From Symbiodinium natans (lineage: Eukaryota; Sar; Dinophyceae; Suessiales; Symbiodiniaceae): a stretch of DNA of 64,000 bases. Of this stretch, positions 11,332 through 22,153 are shown one piece after another (position 1 is the first letter of the stretch; the number at the start of each line of letters is the position of its first letter). The stretch covers positions 279,795-343,794 of the forward strand of contig CAJNDS010002456.1 in assembly GCA_905221605.1 (NCBI GenBank), written 5' to 3'. The notes beneath the pieces were generated by a model, which did not search any database, was not told the origin of the DNA, and saw nothing but the letters and a program-made list of their open reading frames with translations. The position numbers and the translations under genes are program-made.

Positions 11332-12120
11332 GGCTCGCCCAGCGGCAGCTGGTTCTTGGCACTGAACATCGACGCCGGAGATGGCAACGTGGTGGAGTAC
11401 GGCAACAGTGACTTCTGGCAGTCCTTCGGCCCATGGAGGTGCAAGCGTTGATGAGAACGAGCGCTTCACGCGAGACTACAAGAACCTGGAGGTCTTCAGC
11501 CAGACGGCGGCCAAGGATGTGCTGATCGTCTGCCACGAGGAGGGCACGGCGCTCGGCTGGCGAACATGCTTGAGACGAAGCCTCTCCGGGACTGGTTCAA
11601 TCACAGCCAACGCTTGTTCCGGGAATGGCGCGGACGTGGGGAACCTCATCGAGTGGGAGCCTGTGATCGCGAACAAGCGCGACGGAACAGGCGCACTCTA
11701 CGTCAACTCAGGCTCCTCTGGCAACGACTTCAACCGCATCTCCACTACCAACAACGGGCCAGGGAACCATGGATCTGGCCTGGGAACCCAGTGTGACCAA
11801 ACTAATTGCGACTTGACTTCTTATCGGCCCACCGCGGATGCCGAGATGCGTGCGGAGCACGCCAACTGGGGCTCCAGCGGCGGATTGGCGGCCGAATCGG
11901 CTCCGACCGCAAGTGCAACCATGGTTGCCCCTGGACCATTTCTTCCGGGTACGACTACGACTACGCCATCTTCGTCATGCGGGGCACTTTCTCTGACGTA
12001 GCTTTTGGCGGTGCGACAAAATCGAAGCTGCGCCGCAGTGTTCCTGAGAAAAAATGCACCCTGCGACGTACGAAGCAGCCCGGCCAGATCCTTATCACCC
12101 ACATAGCTTGCAATGAATAG
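11332..12120 (+). pseudogene. Array copy 2, fibrinogen/intelectin-like domain, broken
   Basis: Same domain order as copy 1, with the shared +1 shift. A 7-nt loss near 11567 removes part of the codons after GWRT. A loss of about 40 nt near 11624 falls between two CTGGCG-like words and removes the VQISSQTT segment. The segment GALYVNSGSSGNDFNRIS, missing in copies 1 and 3, is present. One C is missing in GGCGGCATTGG near 11881. It ends in the 'type B' tail, where CTTGCAATGAATAGG passes straight into spacer. Confidence 0.5.
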
Positions 12121-12989
12121 GAAGCTGATTGAATTCATAGGAATGCAATTAAATTAATAAGAACCCTATAAAAATCTCTATGGGTTTCTTTTAAGATTAA
12201 CATTTCTTGGAGCCCTCATAAATTCGCAGGAATCCTCTATTGAAATTCATAGGAATCCGAATAAAATTTGTAAAATTTCATCGGAAGCCCATTGAAATGA
12301 ATAGGAACCCTTTTGAATTCACAGGAATGCAATTAAACTCAATAGGAACCCTGTAAAAAGTTCTATGAATTCTTTTAAGAGTAAAAGGAATCCGTTTTTG
12401 AATGAAGAGGAAGCCTATTAAAATTAATAGGAACCTATGAACAAAGTAACGTGAATCCCTTCACAAAATAGGAGTCGTAGTGTTAGAATTAATATGAACC
12501 CTATTAAAACTTCAAGTTAATAGGATTGCTAAGAAAATATTCAGAGTTACAATAGAATTACTTGGAGTCTAATTGAAGTGAATAGGAAACAATGAGGATC
12601 CACAAAATAATGGGAGTCTTATTGAAGTGAATAGGAAACAATGAGGATCCACAAAATAATGGGAGCACATTTGAATCTAATAGGAATCCTATGACAATTC
12701 ATAGGAATCCTTTTAACATAAATGAGAAACCCTGTTAAGATGAATACGAAGCCTATTCAAATTAATCAGAAACCTATTTGAATGAATAGGAAGCTTATCC
12801 AAGCAAAAGGACTCCAATTAAAAATTGCATGATATCTTATTAAATTGAATAAGAAGCGATTAAAATAGGAATATTAGTATTGTTATGAAGCCTATTAAAA
12901 TTCTTAGGCATCCTACACATTACTAAGAATCCATTCAAATTACTTGGAATCTGATTAACATGAATAGGAACCCCTAATAAAATAATAGG

Positions 12990-13801
12990 GGCTCGCCCAG
13001 CGGCAGCTGGCTCTTGGCACTGAACATCGACGCCGAAGATGGCAACGTGGTGGAGTACGGCAACAGTGACTTCTGGCAGTCCTTCGGCCCATGGAGGTGC
13101 AAGCGTTGATGAGAACGAGTGCTTCACGCGAGACTACAAGAGCCTGGAGGTCTTCAGACAGACGGCGGCCAAGGATGTGCTGATCGTCTGCCGCGAGGAG
13201 GGCACGGCGCTCGGCTGGCGAACATGGAAGCTGCTTGAGACGAAGCCTCTCCGGGACTGGTTCAATCACAGCCAACGCTTGTTCCGGGAATCTGGCTGGC
13301 GAGGGTCGAGTGTGCAGATCTCTTCTCAGACAACTGGCACGGACGCGGGGAACCTCAGAGCCTTTGATCGCGAACAAGCACGACGGAACGGGCGCGCTCT
13401 ACGTCAACTCAACCGCATCTCCACTACCAACAATGGGCCAGGGAACCATGGGTCTGGCCTGGGAACCCAGTGTGACCAAACTAATTGCGACTTGACTTCT
13501 TATCGGCCCACCGCGGATGCCGAGATGCGTGCGGAGCACGCCAACTGGGGCTCCAGCGGCGGCATTGGCGGCCTAATCGGCTCCGACCGCAAGTGCAACC
13601 ATGGTTGTTCCTGGACCATTTCTTCCGGGTACGACCACGACTACACCATCTTCGTCATGCGGGGCACTTTCTCTGACATATGCGACAAAATTGAAGCTGC
13701 GCCGCAGTGTTCCTGAGACAAAATGCACCCTGCGACGTACGAAGCAGCCCGGCCAGATCCTTATCACACACATAGCTTGCAACCTAGCTGGCAGCTCCTG
13801 A
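12990..13801 (+). pseudogene. Array copy 3, fibrinogen/intelectin-like domain, broken
   Basis: Shared +1 shift. Unlike copies 1, 4 and 5 it keeps the GGCTGGCGAGG word, so the frame runs on through SGWRGSSVQISSQTTGTD. An 8-nt loss near 13353 then shifts it, and the same 22-nt loss as in copy 1 (near 13411) shifts it back into CDQTNCDLTS and NWGSSGG. A further loss of about 12 nt near 13680 removes GCTTTTGGCGG. Type A tail. The longest open stretch of the block is here (about 13100-13716). Confidence 0.5.
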
Positions 13802-14691
13802 TTGCTTTCCCTGGTAAAATCAACCCAAAAAAAGCCATAAACCCTGTAGAAGCTTATTAAATCTAATATGAATCCTATTAAACTACTTTGGAGTCCTGAT
13901 AAATTCAAAGGAATTCGCTATCGAAATTCATAGGATAGGAACCCTATAAAAATCTCTATGGGTTTCTTTTAAGATTAACATTTCCTGGAGCCCTCATAAA
14001 TTCGCAGGAATCCTCTATTGAAATTCATAGGAATCCGAATAAAATTAGCAAAAATTTAATCGGAAGCCCATTGAAATGAATAGGAACCCTCTTGAATTCA
14101 CAGGAATGCAATTAAACTTAATAGGAACCCTATAAAAAGCTCTATGAATTCTTTTAAGAGTACAAAGAATCCTTTTTGGAATGAAGAGGAAGCCTATTAA
14201 ACGTGAATCCCTTCACAAAATAGGAGTCGTAGTGTTAGAAGTAATATGAACCCTACTAAAACTTAAAGTTAATAGGATTGCTATGAAAATATTCAGAGTT
14301 ACAATAGAATTACTTGGAGTCTAATTGAAGTGAATAGGAAACAATGAGGATCCACAAAATAATGGGAGCACATTTGAATCTAATAGGAATCCTATGAAAA
14401 TTCATAGGAATCCTTTTAACATAAATGAGAGACCCTGTTAAGATGAAAACGAAGCCTATTCAAATTAATCAGAAACCTATTCAAGTGAATAGGAAGCTTA
14501 CCAAAGCAAAAGGACTCCAATTAAAAATTGCATGAAATCTTAGTAAATTGAATAAGAAGCGATTAAAATAGGAATATTAGTATTGTTATGAAGCCTATTA
14601 AAATTCTTAGGCATCCTACACATTACTAAGAACCCATTCAAATTACTTGGAATCTGATTAACATGAATAGGAACCCTAATAAAATAATAGG

Positions 14692-15540
14692 GGCTCGCCC
14701 AGCGGCAGCTGGTTCTTGGCACTGAACATCGACGCCGAAGATGGCAACGTGGTGGAGTACGGCAACAGTGACTTCTGGCAGTCCTTCGGCCCATGGAGGT
14801 GCAAGCGTTGATGAGAACGAGCGCTTCACGCGAGACTACAAGCGCCTGAAGGTCTTCAGCCAGACGGCGGCCAAGGATGTGCTGATCGTCTGCCACGAGG
14901 AGGGCACGGCGCTCGGCTAGCGAACATGGAAGCTGCTTGAGACGAAGCCTCTCCGGGACTGGTTCAGTCACAGCCAACGCTTGTTCCGGGAATCTGGCGA
15001 GGGTCGAGTGTGCAGATCTCTTCTCAGACAACTGGCGCGGACGTGGGGAACCTCATCGAGTGGGAGCCTTTGATCGCAAACAAGCACGACGGAACAGGCG
15101 CACTCTACGTCAACTCAGGCTTCTCTGGCAACGACTTCAACCGCATCTCCACTACCAACAACGGGCCAGGGAACCATGGGTCTGGCCTGGGAACCCAGTG
15201 TGACCAAACTAATTGCGACTTGACTTCTTATCGGCCCACCGCGGATGCCGAGATGCGTGCGGAGCACGCCAACTGGGGCTCCAGCGGCGGCATTGGCGGC
15301 CTAATCGGCCCCGACTGCAAGCGCAACCATGGCTGCCCCTGGACCATTTCTTCCGGGTACGACTACGACTACGCCATCTTCGTCACGCGGGGCACTTTCT
15401 CTGACGTAGCTTTTGGCGGTGCGACAAAATCGAAGCTGCGCCGCAGTGTTCCTGAGAAAAAATGCACCCTGCGACGTACGAAGCAGCCCGGCCAGATCCT
15501 TATCACACACATAGCCTGCAACCTAGCTAGCAGCTCCTGA
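14692..15540 (+). pseudogene. Array copy 4, fibrinogen/intelectin-like domain, broken
   Basis: Shared +1 shift, the 4-nt deletion near 14995, and a nonsense change in which the Trp codon of LGWRTW is TAG near 14918. The downstream half is the fullest of all copies, open from about 15010 to 15540 with VQISSQTTGADVGNLIEWEP, GALYVNSGFSGNDFNRIS, CDQTNCDLTS and DYDYAIFV. This makes it the best guide to the C-terminal part. Type A tail. Confidence 0.5.
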
Positions 15541-16549
15541 TTGCTTTCCCTGGTAAAATCAACCCCAAAAAAACCTTAAACCCTGTAGAAGCTTATTAAA
15601 TCTAATATGAATCCTATTAAAATACTTTGGAGTCCTGATAAATTCAAAGGAATTCTCTATCGAAATTCATAGGGATCCGAATGAAATTAGTAGAATTTAA
15701 TAAGAAGCCCGTTGAAATGAATAGGAAGCTTATTGAATTCATAGGAATGCAATTAGATTAATAGGAACCCTATAAAAATCTCTCTGGGTTTCTTTTAAGA
15801 TTAACATTTCTTGGAGCCCTCATAAATTCGCAGGAATCCTCTATTGAAATTCATAGGAATCCGAATAAAATGAGTAAAATTTAATCGGAAGCCCATTGAA
15901 ATGAATAGGAACCCTTTTGAATTCACAGGAATGCAATTAAACTTAATAGGAACCCTATAAAAAGCTCTATGAATTCTTTTAAGAGTAAAAGGAATCCGTT
16001 TTAGAATGAAGAGGAAGCCTATTAAAATTAATAGGAACCTACAAACAAAGTAACGTGAATCCCTTCACAAAATAATAGGAGTCGTAGTGTTAGAATTAAT
16101 ATAAACCCTATTCAAACTTCAAGTTAATAGGATTGCTATGAAAATATTCAGAGTTACAATAGAATTACTTGGAGTCTAATTGAAGTGAATAGGAAACAAT
16201 GAGGACCCACAAAATAATGGGAGCACATTTGAATCTAATAGGAATCCTATGACAATTCATAGGAATCCTTTTAACATAAATGAGAAACCCTGTTAAGATG
16301 AAATACGAGGCCTATTCAAATTCATCAGCAACCTATTTAAATGAATAGGAAGCTTATCAAAGCAAAAGGACTCCAATTAAAAATTGTATGAAATCTTATT
16401 AAGTTGAATCAGAAGCGGATTAAAATAGGAATATTAGTATTGTTATGAAGCCTATCAAAATTCTTAGGCATCCTACACATTACTAAGAACCCATTCAAAT
16501 TACTTGGAATCTGATTTACATGAAGGGGAACCCTAATAAAATTAATAGG

Positions 16550-17344
16550 GGCTCGCCCAGCGGCAGCTGGCTCTTGGCACTGAACATCGACGCCGGAGAT
16601 GGCAACGTGGTGGAGTGCGGCAACAGTGACTTCTGGCAGTCCTTCGGCCCATGGAGGTGCAAGCGTTGATGAGAACGAGCGCTTCACGCGAGACTACAAG
16701 AACCTGGAGGTCTTCAGCCAGACGGCGGCCAAGGATGTGCTGATCGTCTGCCGCGAGGAGGGCACGGCTCTCGGCTGGCGAACATGGAAGCTGCTTGAGA
16801 CGAAGCCTCTCCGGGACTGGTTCAATCACAGCCAACGCTTGTTCCGGGAATCTGGCGAGGGTCGAGTGTGCAGATCTCTTCTCAGACAACTGGCGCGGAC
16901 GTGGGGAACCTCATCGAGTGGGAGCCTTTGATCGCAAGCAACGACTTCAACCGCATCTCCACTACCAACAACGGGCCAGGGAACCATGGATCTGGCCTGG
17001 GAAGCCAGTGTGACCAAACTAATTGTGACTTGACTTCTCATCGGCCCACCGCGGATGCCGAGATGCGTGCGGAGCACGCCAACTGGGGCTCCAGCGGCGG
17101 ATTGGCGGCCTAATCGGCTCCGACCGCAAGTGCAACCATGGTTGCCCCTGGACCATTTCTTCCGGGTACGACTACGACTACGCCATCTTCGTCATGCGGG
17201 GCACTTTCTCTGACATAGCTTTTGGCGGTGCGACAAAATCGAAGCTGCGCCGCAGTGTTCCTGAGGAAAAAATGCACCCTGCGACGTACGAAGCAGCCCG
17301 GCCAGGCCAGATCCTTATCACACACACATAGCTTGCAATGAATA
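16550..17344 (+). pseudogene. Array copy 5, fibrinogen/intelectin-like domain, broken
   Basis: Shared +1 shift and the 4-nt deletion. A loss of about 50 nt near 16937 removes the IANKHDGTGALYVNSG segment. One C is missing in GGCGGCATTGG near 17100, and there is a short GGCCA duplication near 17300. Type B tail, as in copies 2 and 7. Confidence 0.5.
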
Positions 17345-18171
17345 GGAAGCTGATTGAATTCATAGGAATGCAATTAAATTAATAAGAACCCTATAAAAAT
17401 CTCTATGGGTTTCTTTTAAGATTAACATTTCTTGGAGCCCTCATAAATTCGCAGGAATCCTTTATTGAAATTCATAGGAATCCGAATAAAATTAGTAAAA
17501 TTTAATCGGAAGCCCATTGAAATGAATAGGAATCCTTTTGAATTCACAGGAATGCAATTAAACTTAATAGGAACCCTATAAACAGCTCTATGAATTCTTT
17601 TAAGAGTAAAAGGAATCCGTTTTAGAATGAAGAGGAAGCCTATTAAAATTAATAGGCATAGGAACCTATAAACAAAGTAACGCGAATCCCTTCACAAAAT
17701 AGGAGTCGTAGTGTTAGAATTAATATGAACCCTATTAAAACTTCAAGTTAATAGGATTGCTAAGAAAATATTCAGAGTTACAATAGAGTTACTTGGAGTC
17801 TAATTGAAGTGAATAGGAAACAATGAGGATTTACAAAATAATGGGAGCACGTTTGAATCTAATAGGAATCCTATGAAAATTCCTAGGAATCCTTTTCACA
17901 TAAATGAGAAACCCTGTTAAGATGAATACGAAGCCTATTCAAATTAATCAGAAACCTATTTAAGTGAATAGGAAGCTTATCAAAGCAAAAGGACTCCAAT
18001 TAAAAAGTTTATGAAATCTTATTAAATTGAATAAGAAGCGGATTAAAATAGGAATAGTAGTATTGTTATGCAGCCTATCAAAATTCTTAGGCACCCTACA
18101 CATTACTAAGAATCCATTCAAATTACTTGGAATCTGATTAACATGAATAGGAACCCTAATATAATAATAGG

Positions 18172-18590
18172 GGCTCGCCCAGCGGCAGCTGGCTCTTGGC
18201 ACTGAACATCGACGCCGAAGATGGCAACGTGGTGGAGTACGGCAACAGTGACTTCTGGCAGTCCTTCGGCCCATGGAGGTGCAAGCGTTGATGAGAACGA
18301 GCGCTTCACGCGAGACTACAAGAACCTGAAGGTCTTCAGACAGACGGCGGCCAAGGATGTGCTGATCGTCTGCCACGAGGAGGGCACGGCGCTCGGCTGG
18401 CGAACATGGAAGCTGCTTGAGACGAAGCCTCTCCGGGACTGGTTCAATCACAGCCAACGCTTGTTCCGGGAATCTGGCTGGCGAGGGTCGAGTGTGCAGA
18501 TCTCTTCTCAGACAACTGGCACGGACGTGGGGAACGTCATCGAGTGGGAGCCTTTGATCGCGAACAAGCACGACGGAACAGGCGCGCTAT
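18172..18590 (+). pseudogene. Array copy 6, truncated
   Basis: The first half is the least damaged copy. After the shared +1 shift the frame is open through DENERFTRDYKNL, GWRTW, SGWRGSSVQISS, VIEWEPLIANK and HDGTGA. It is then cut at about 18590 (GGCGCGCTAT) and fused to spacer sequence of the next unit (TAAAAATTGTATGAAATC). The C-terminal half and most of a spacer are missing, which explains the 590-bp spacing to copy 7. Confidence 0.55.
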
Positions 18591-18761
18591 TAAAAATTGT
18601 ATGAAATCGTATTAAGTTGAATAAGAAGCGGATTAAAATAGGAATATTAGTATTGCTATGAAGCCTATTAAAATTCTTAGGCATCCTACACATTACTAAG
18701 AACCCACTCAAATTACTTGGAATCTGATTAACATGAATAGGAACCCTAATAAAATAATAGA

Positions 18762-19560
18762 GGCTCGCCCAGCGGCAGCTGGTTCTTGGCCCTGAACATC
18801 GACGCCGAAGATGGCAACGTGGTGGAGTACGGCAACAGTGACTTCTGGCAGTCCTTCGGCCCATGGAGGTGCAAGCGTTGATGAGAACGAGCGCTTCACG
18901 CGAGACTACAAGAACCTGGAGGTCTTCAGCCAGACGGCGGCCAAGGATGTGCTGATCGTCTGCCACGAGGAGGGCACGGCGCTCGGCTGGCGAACATGGA
19001 AGCTGCTTGAGACGAAGCCTCTCCGGGACTGGTTCAATCACAGCCAACGCTTGTTCCGGGAATGGCGCGGACGCGGGGAACCTCATCGAGTGGGAGCCTG
19101 TGATCGCGAACAAGCGCGACGGAACAGGCGCACTCTACGTCAACTCAGGCTTCTCTGGCAACGACTTCAACCGCATCTCCACTACCAACAACGGGCCAGG
19201 GAACCATGGATCTGGCCTGGGAAGCCAGTGTGACCAAACTAATTGCGACTTGACTTCTTATCGGCCCACCGCGGATGTCGAGATGTGTGCGGAGCACGCC
19301 AACTGGGGCTCCAGCGGCGGATTGGCGGCCTAATCGGCTCCGACCGCAAGTGCAACCATGGTTGCCCCTGGACCATTTCTTCCGGGTACGACTACGACTA
19401 CGCCATCTTCGTCATGCGGGGCACTTTCTCTGACATAGCTTTTGGCGGTGCGACAAAATCGAAGCTGCGCCGCAGTGTTCCTGAGAAAAAAATGCACCCT
19501 GCGACGTACGAAGCAGTCCGGCCAGATCCTTATCACACACACATAGCTTGCAATGAATAG
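18762..19560 (+). pseudogene. Array copy 7, fibrinogen/intelectin-like domain, broken
   Basis: Shared +1 shift. It has the same loss of about 40 nt as copy 2 (near 19062), the same missing C as copies 2 and 5 near 19320, and one extra A in the A-run near 19490. Type B tail. The spacer after it runs to 19980, where unique sequence resumes at AGGCCACCC. Confidence 0.5.
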
Positions 19561-19980
19561 GAAGCTGATTGAATTCATAGGAATGCAATTAAATTAATAA
19601 GAACCCTATAAAAATCTCTATGGGTTTCTTTTAAGATTAACATTTCTTGGAGCCCTCATAAATTCGCAGGAAGCCTCTATTGAAATTCATAGGAATCCGA
19701 ATGAAATTAGTAGAATTTAATAAGAAGCCCGTTGAAATGAATAGGAAGCTTATTGAATTCATAGGAATGCAATTAGATTAATAGGAACCCTATAAACATC
19801 TCTATGGGTTTCTTTTAAGATTAACATTTCTTGGAGCCCTCATAAATTCGCAGGAATCCTCTATTGAAATTCATAGGAATCCGAATAAAATTAGCAAAAA
19901 TTTTCATCGGAAGCCCATTGAAATGAATAGGAACCCTTTTGAATTCACAGGAATGCAATTAAACTTAATAGGAACCCTGC

Positions 19981-19989
19981 AGGCCACCC
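19981..19989. repeat. Right copy of the 9-bp direct repeat flanking the array
   Basis: AGGCCACCC, identical to 8508-8516. Downstream sequence is GC-richer and unrelated to the array. Confidence 0.5.
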
Positions 19990-20796
19990 TACTGCGTGTG
20001 CACGTGCCCGTTTGGCTGAGCACAGGGAATGGAAGGCCTTTCAATGTGCACCTGTGCGGACTCTGAAAAGTCCGGATGCCAAAATGCTTACTGCTGTTGA
20101 GCAGCGAGGTGACAATCAGAAGCTCATAGGGACGCCAGCAGGACACGACCAGTTTGATGTCAGAGAAAGCTCGTCCAGGGGGTATTGCCGTGGTCTGGCG
20201 GGGATGAGATGCTCGAGTCTACATGGTGCGCTGCCCTTGCGACTGCACATGTCATGACATGTGTGTCTGCTCATCAGGTGGTCCCTGCCGACGCCGCCCT
20301 AAACAAGGCTCCCATACATAGCGACAAAGGGATTGTGAAGATAGTTCTCACGATTCTGGAAGGTGAAGCTAGGTTGAGAATGTTGTTGTGCTACACGTCT
20401 GCCCTTGTGCAACATCCGATACTTGTAGGTTGTGGTGGTTCTGGGCTTCAGAATTCGCAATGCGAAGGAGTTTGCGTGCTGTGTTCCTGTTGGCGGCGAT
20501 GATCCTCCGACGAGGTGGTCGAGCACCTTGTTGGCGGCACCCAAGTGCTTTTGACAGGTTCAACCGACGATGCATTGTACAGAAACTCAGCTCCACGTCG
20601 CACTAGTCACTGGTAGCACATAGACGTTCGCTTACGCCCCCTACCCTAAACCCGAATCATAGGTATCAACCGGTGGTGAAGCGCTTTCTCTTGTACAGCG
20701 AGAGCACCTGGCCAGGGGTGTCCGCTGCTACACAAGTGCTCCCAACCAGCAGAGCATCATGGACTCTGCCCGGGGCCCCGTGTGAATGCCGTGCGA
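19990..20796. other. No recognisable feature
   Basis: Frames are open on both strands near 20185-20600 with no domain or clear splice signals. Confidence 0.35.
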
Positions 20797-21500
20797 ATAT
20801 TATGAACGAAACAAGCGAGTGAATGAGCGTGAAGTGAATTCACGACAAGTGAACAGAGTGAACAACATGAACAAAGTGAACGTGTGAGCGAAGTGAATGG
20901 TGAACGGAGTGAACGCCCGAACGAAGTGAATGAAATTAATGCACGCCCTAAAGAACCTATATTTTATTAGGCGTGCGTATTATTCACTTCGTCCTTTGTT
21001 CACTTCGTATTCACTTCGTTCACCCCTTATAATAATATTCACGCTTCTTTCACTAATATTAAATGTAAACTTGTGCACGATTTAATATTAGAAGCGTGAA
21101 TTATATTATAAGGGTGAGAGAGGTGACAGACAAGGAGTTAAGGTGTCATGAGATTGATGGTGTACGAAAGGAAAAGTAAAGGTTAACCGCTCTCTCCCTG
21201 TCACCCACACCATCTAGTACTACATCCGTGTGCTGAGACTGACCGCCCGTGAACTAACTCTCTGGAATCCATCCCACCTGTCAGTCTTTCCCAGGCCATA
21301 TTAACCTCTATCTCTCGCCCCTTTGACCGTACACTCACCCTCTCACCCCTTAAAGACCAAGTGTTATAGTACTAACCGTGTGTACCAATCATCTGTCACC
21401 TGTACCACCTTGATCCTATAGTACGTGGTCTCCAGCATATTGAGGGTTAACCGGGGATTTATTATGAAGAGAACGAAGTGAATGTATGAACGCATTAATA
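20797..21500. mobile_element. Fold-back element with GTGAACGAAG-type repeats
   Basis: The left part (20797-20940) is built of GAACGAAGTGAAT-like words. The sequence at 20985-21020 is the same words reversed (TTCACTTCGTCC, TTCACTTCGTTCACC). Between them GCACGCC pairs with GGCGTGC. The perfect word GAACGAAGTGAATG reappears near 21474, giving a possible direct end repeat. The interior contains a strong hairpin (21021-21115) and a stretch of short TCACC/GGTTAACC words with no gene. This looks like a non-coding fold-back transposon. Confidence 0.5.
21021..21115. repeat. Long hairpin within the fold-back
   Basis: CACCCCTTATAATAATATTC followed by ACGCTTCT pairs with AGAAGCGTGAATTATATTAT followed by AAGGGTG. 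An inner AATATTAAAT pairs with ATTTAATATT around a 13-base loop. One 6-base bulge interrupts the left arm. Confidence 0.8.
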
Positions 21501-21642
21501 GTAAAATCACGCGCATTCAGTATGACTCTGACGTACTGTGGCCTTCCGAACGGCTGACTTTCCGACGACCGAGATCATCTTCAACCGCATGTTCGATTGG
21601 AGAACTCGCGCACAGCACGACAAGGCTCAGCCCCCTGAAAAG

Positions 21643-21841
21643 ATGGGCCATTTGCCATGGCACAGCAAGTCTTTTGGGCAATGAGTGCTCCGACTCAAGC
21701 TGAACTGTTCTGGTGCAGCCAGTTCACTTCTGGATATAGCCATTTTCACGCGCAGGCCTTCAAGCACATGCCCCGGCCTCGAAGCTCCTGCTTCATAATT
21801 TATGCTGTGCATGCGTGGCTCGAGAAGCCGCTGAGCGCCAA
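21643..21841 (+). CDS. Candidate exon, unknown protein
   Basis: The frame contains ATG at 21657 and encodes MAQQVFWAMSAPTQAELFWC, then FKHMPRPRSS and AWLEKPLSA, ending at a perfect donor (GTAAGT at 21842). Joining to the exon at 21904 preserves the frame through an AAG Lys codon. The short intron (62 bp) carries a TG microsatellite. I do not recognise the family. Confidence 0.4.
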
Positions 21842-21903
21842 GTAAGTCCATTACCAAGCACTTTGACATAAAAAGCAGTCCAATGGTGTGTGTGTGTGCC
21901 CAG

Positions 21904-22006
21904 GTATGCAGATGCCGCTGGGAGGTTGTCCGCAGGAGTTGACCCAAATGGAAAGCGTGTCAAGCAGCTTCCCTGGCAATTGGTACTCACTCACATGGTT
22001 TTGTAA
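21904..22006 (+). CDS. Candidate second exon of the same gene
   Basis: It follows gtgtgtgtgtgcccag and reads in phase with the previous exon: YADAAGRLSAGVDPNGKRVK then QLPWQLVLTHMVL, with TAA at 22004. The GTACTC at 21983 could instead be a donor to a further exon at 22091. The phase agreement and the natural composition of both exons support a real two-exon unit. Confidence 0.4.
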
Positions 22007-22090
22007 TTAGCGAAGCTCTTAGTTGCGCATGTCCCGAATTCCAATTTGGCCCTGTTCATACGCGGCGCTGTCGACTGGTACTCTCAACAG

Positions 22091-22153
22091 GAAGCTTCTG
22101 ATTGTTTTGCATTTTCTTCTGACTTGCCTGTGATGTCTGCTGAGTCTGCTGAG
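22091..22153 (+). CDS. Candidate mini-exon
   Basis: Exactly 21 codons between an acceptor (tctcaacag) and a donor (gtactc), in phase 0 at both ends: EASDCFAFSSDLPVMSAESA then E. The minus strand is also open here, so strand is uncertain. Confidence 0.25.

Larger units (their letters stand above)
8517..19980 (+). mobile_element. Tandem array of seven lectin-like pseudo-exon units with AT-rich spacers
   Basis: About 11.5 kb of head-to-tail units. Each has an AT-rich spacer of about 0.8-1.0 kb and a GC-rich coding-like block of about 0.8 kb. The blocks begin at 9571, 11332, 12990, 14692, 16550, 18172 and 18762, giving spacings of 1761, 1658, 1702, 1858, 1622 and 590; the last is short because copy 6 is cut off. 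Copies are nearly identical except for indels. The array starts with an inverted segment (8521-8921), ends inside a spacer, and has AGGCCACCC on both sides. No transposase or reverse transcriptase is visible inside, so the amplification mechanism is unknown. Unequal crossing-over and insertion as one block are both possible. Confidence 0.8.

Noticed and set aside
9620-19233. Frames starting MATWWSTATVTSG in the array copies
   Set aside because: The first 20 or so codons read the lectin-like block in the wrong frame; they are not alternative proteins.
8517-19980. CRISPR-like array
   Set aside because: Spaced AATAGGAA words are degenerate, irregularly spaced and partly palindromic, with no conserved repeat or unique spacers. 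The genome style is eukaryotic.
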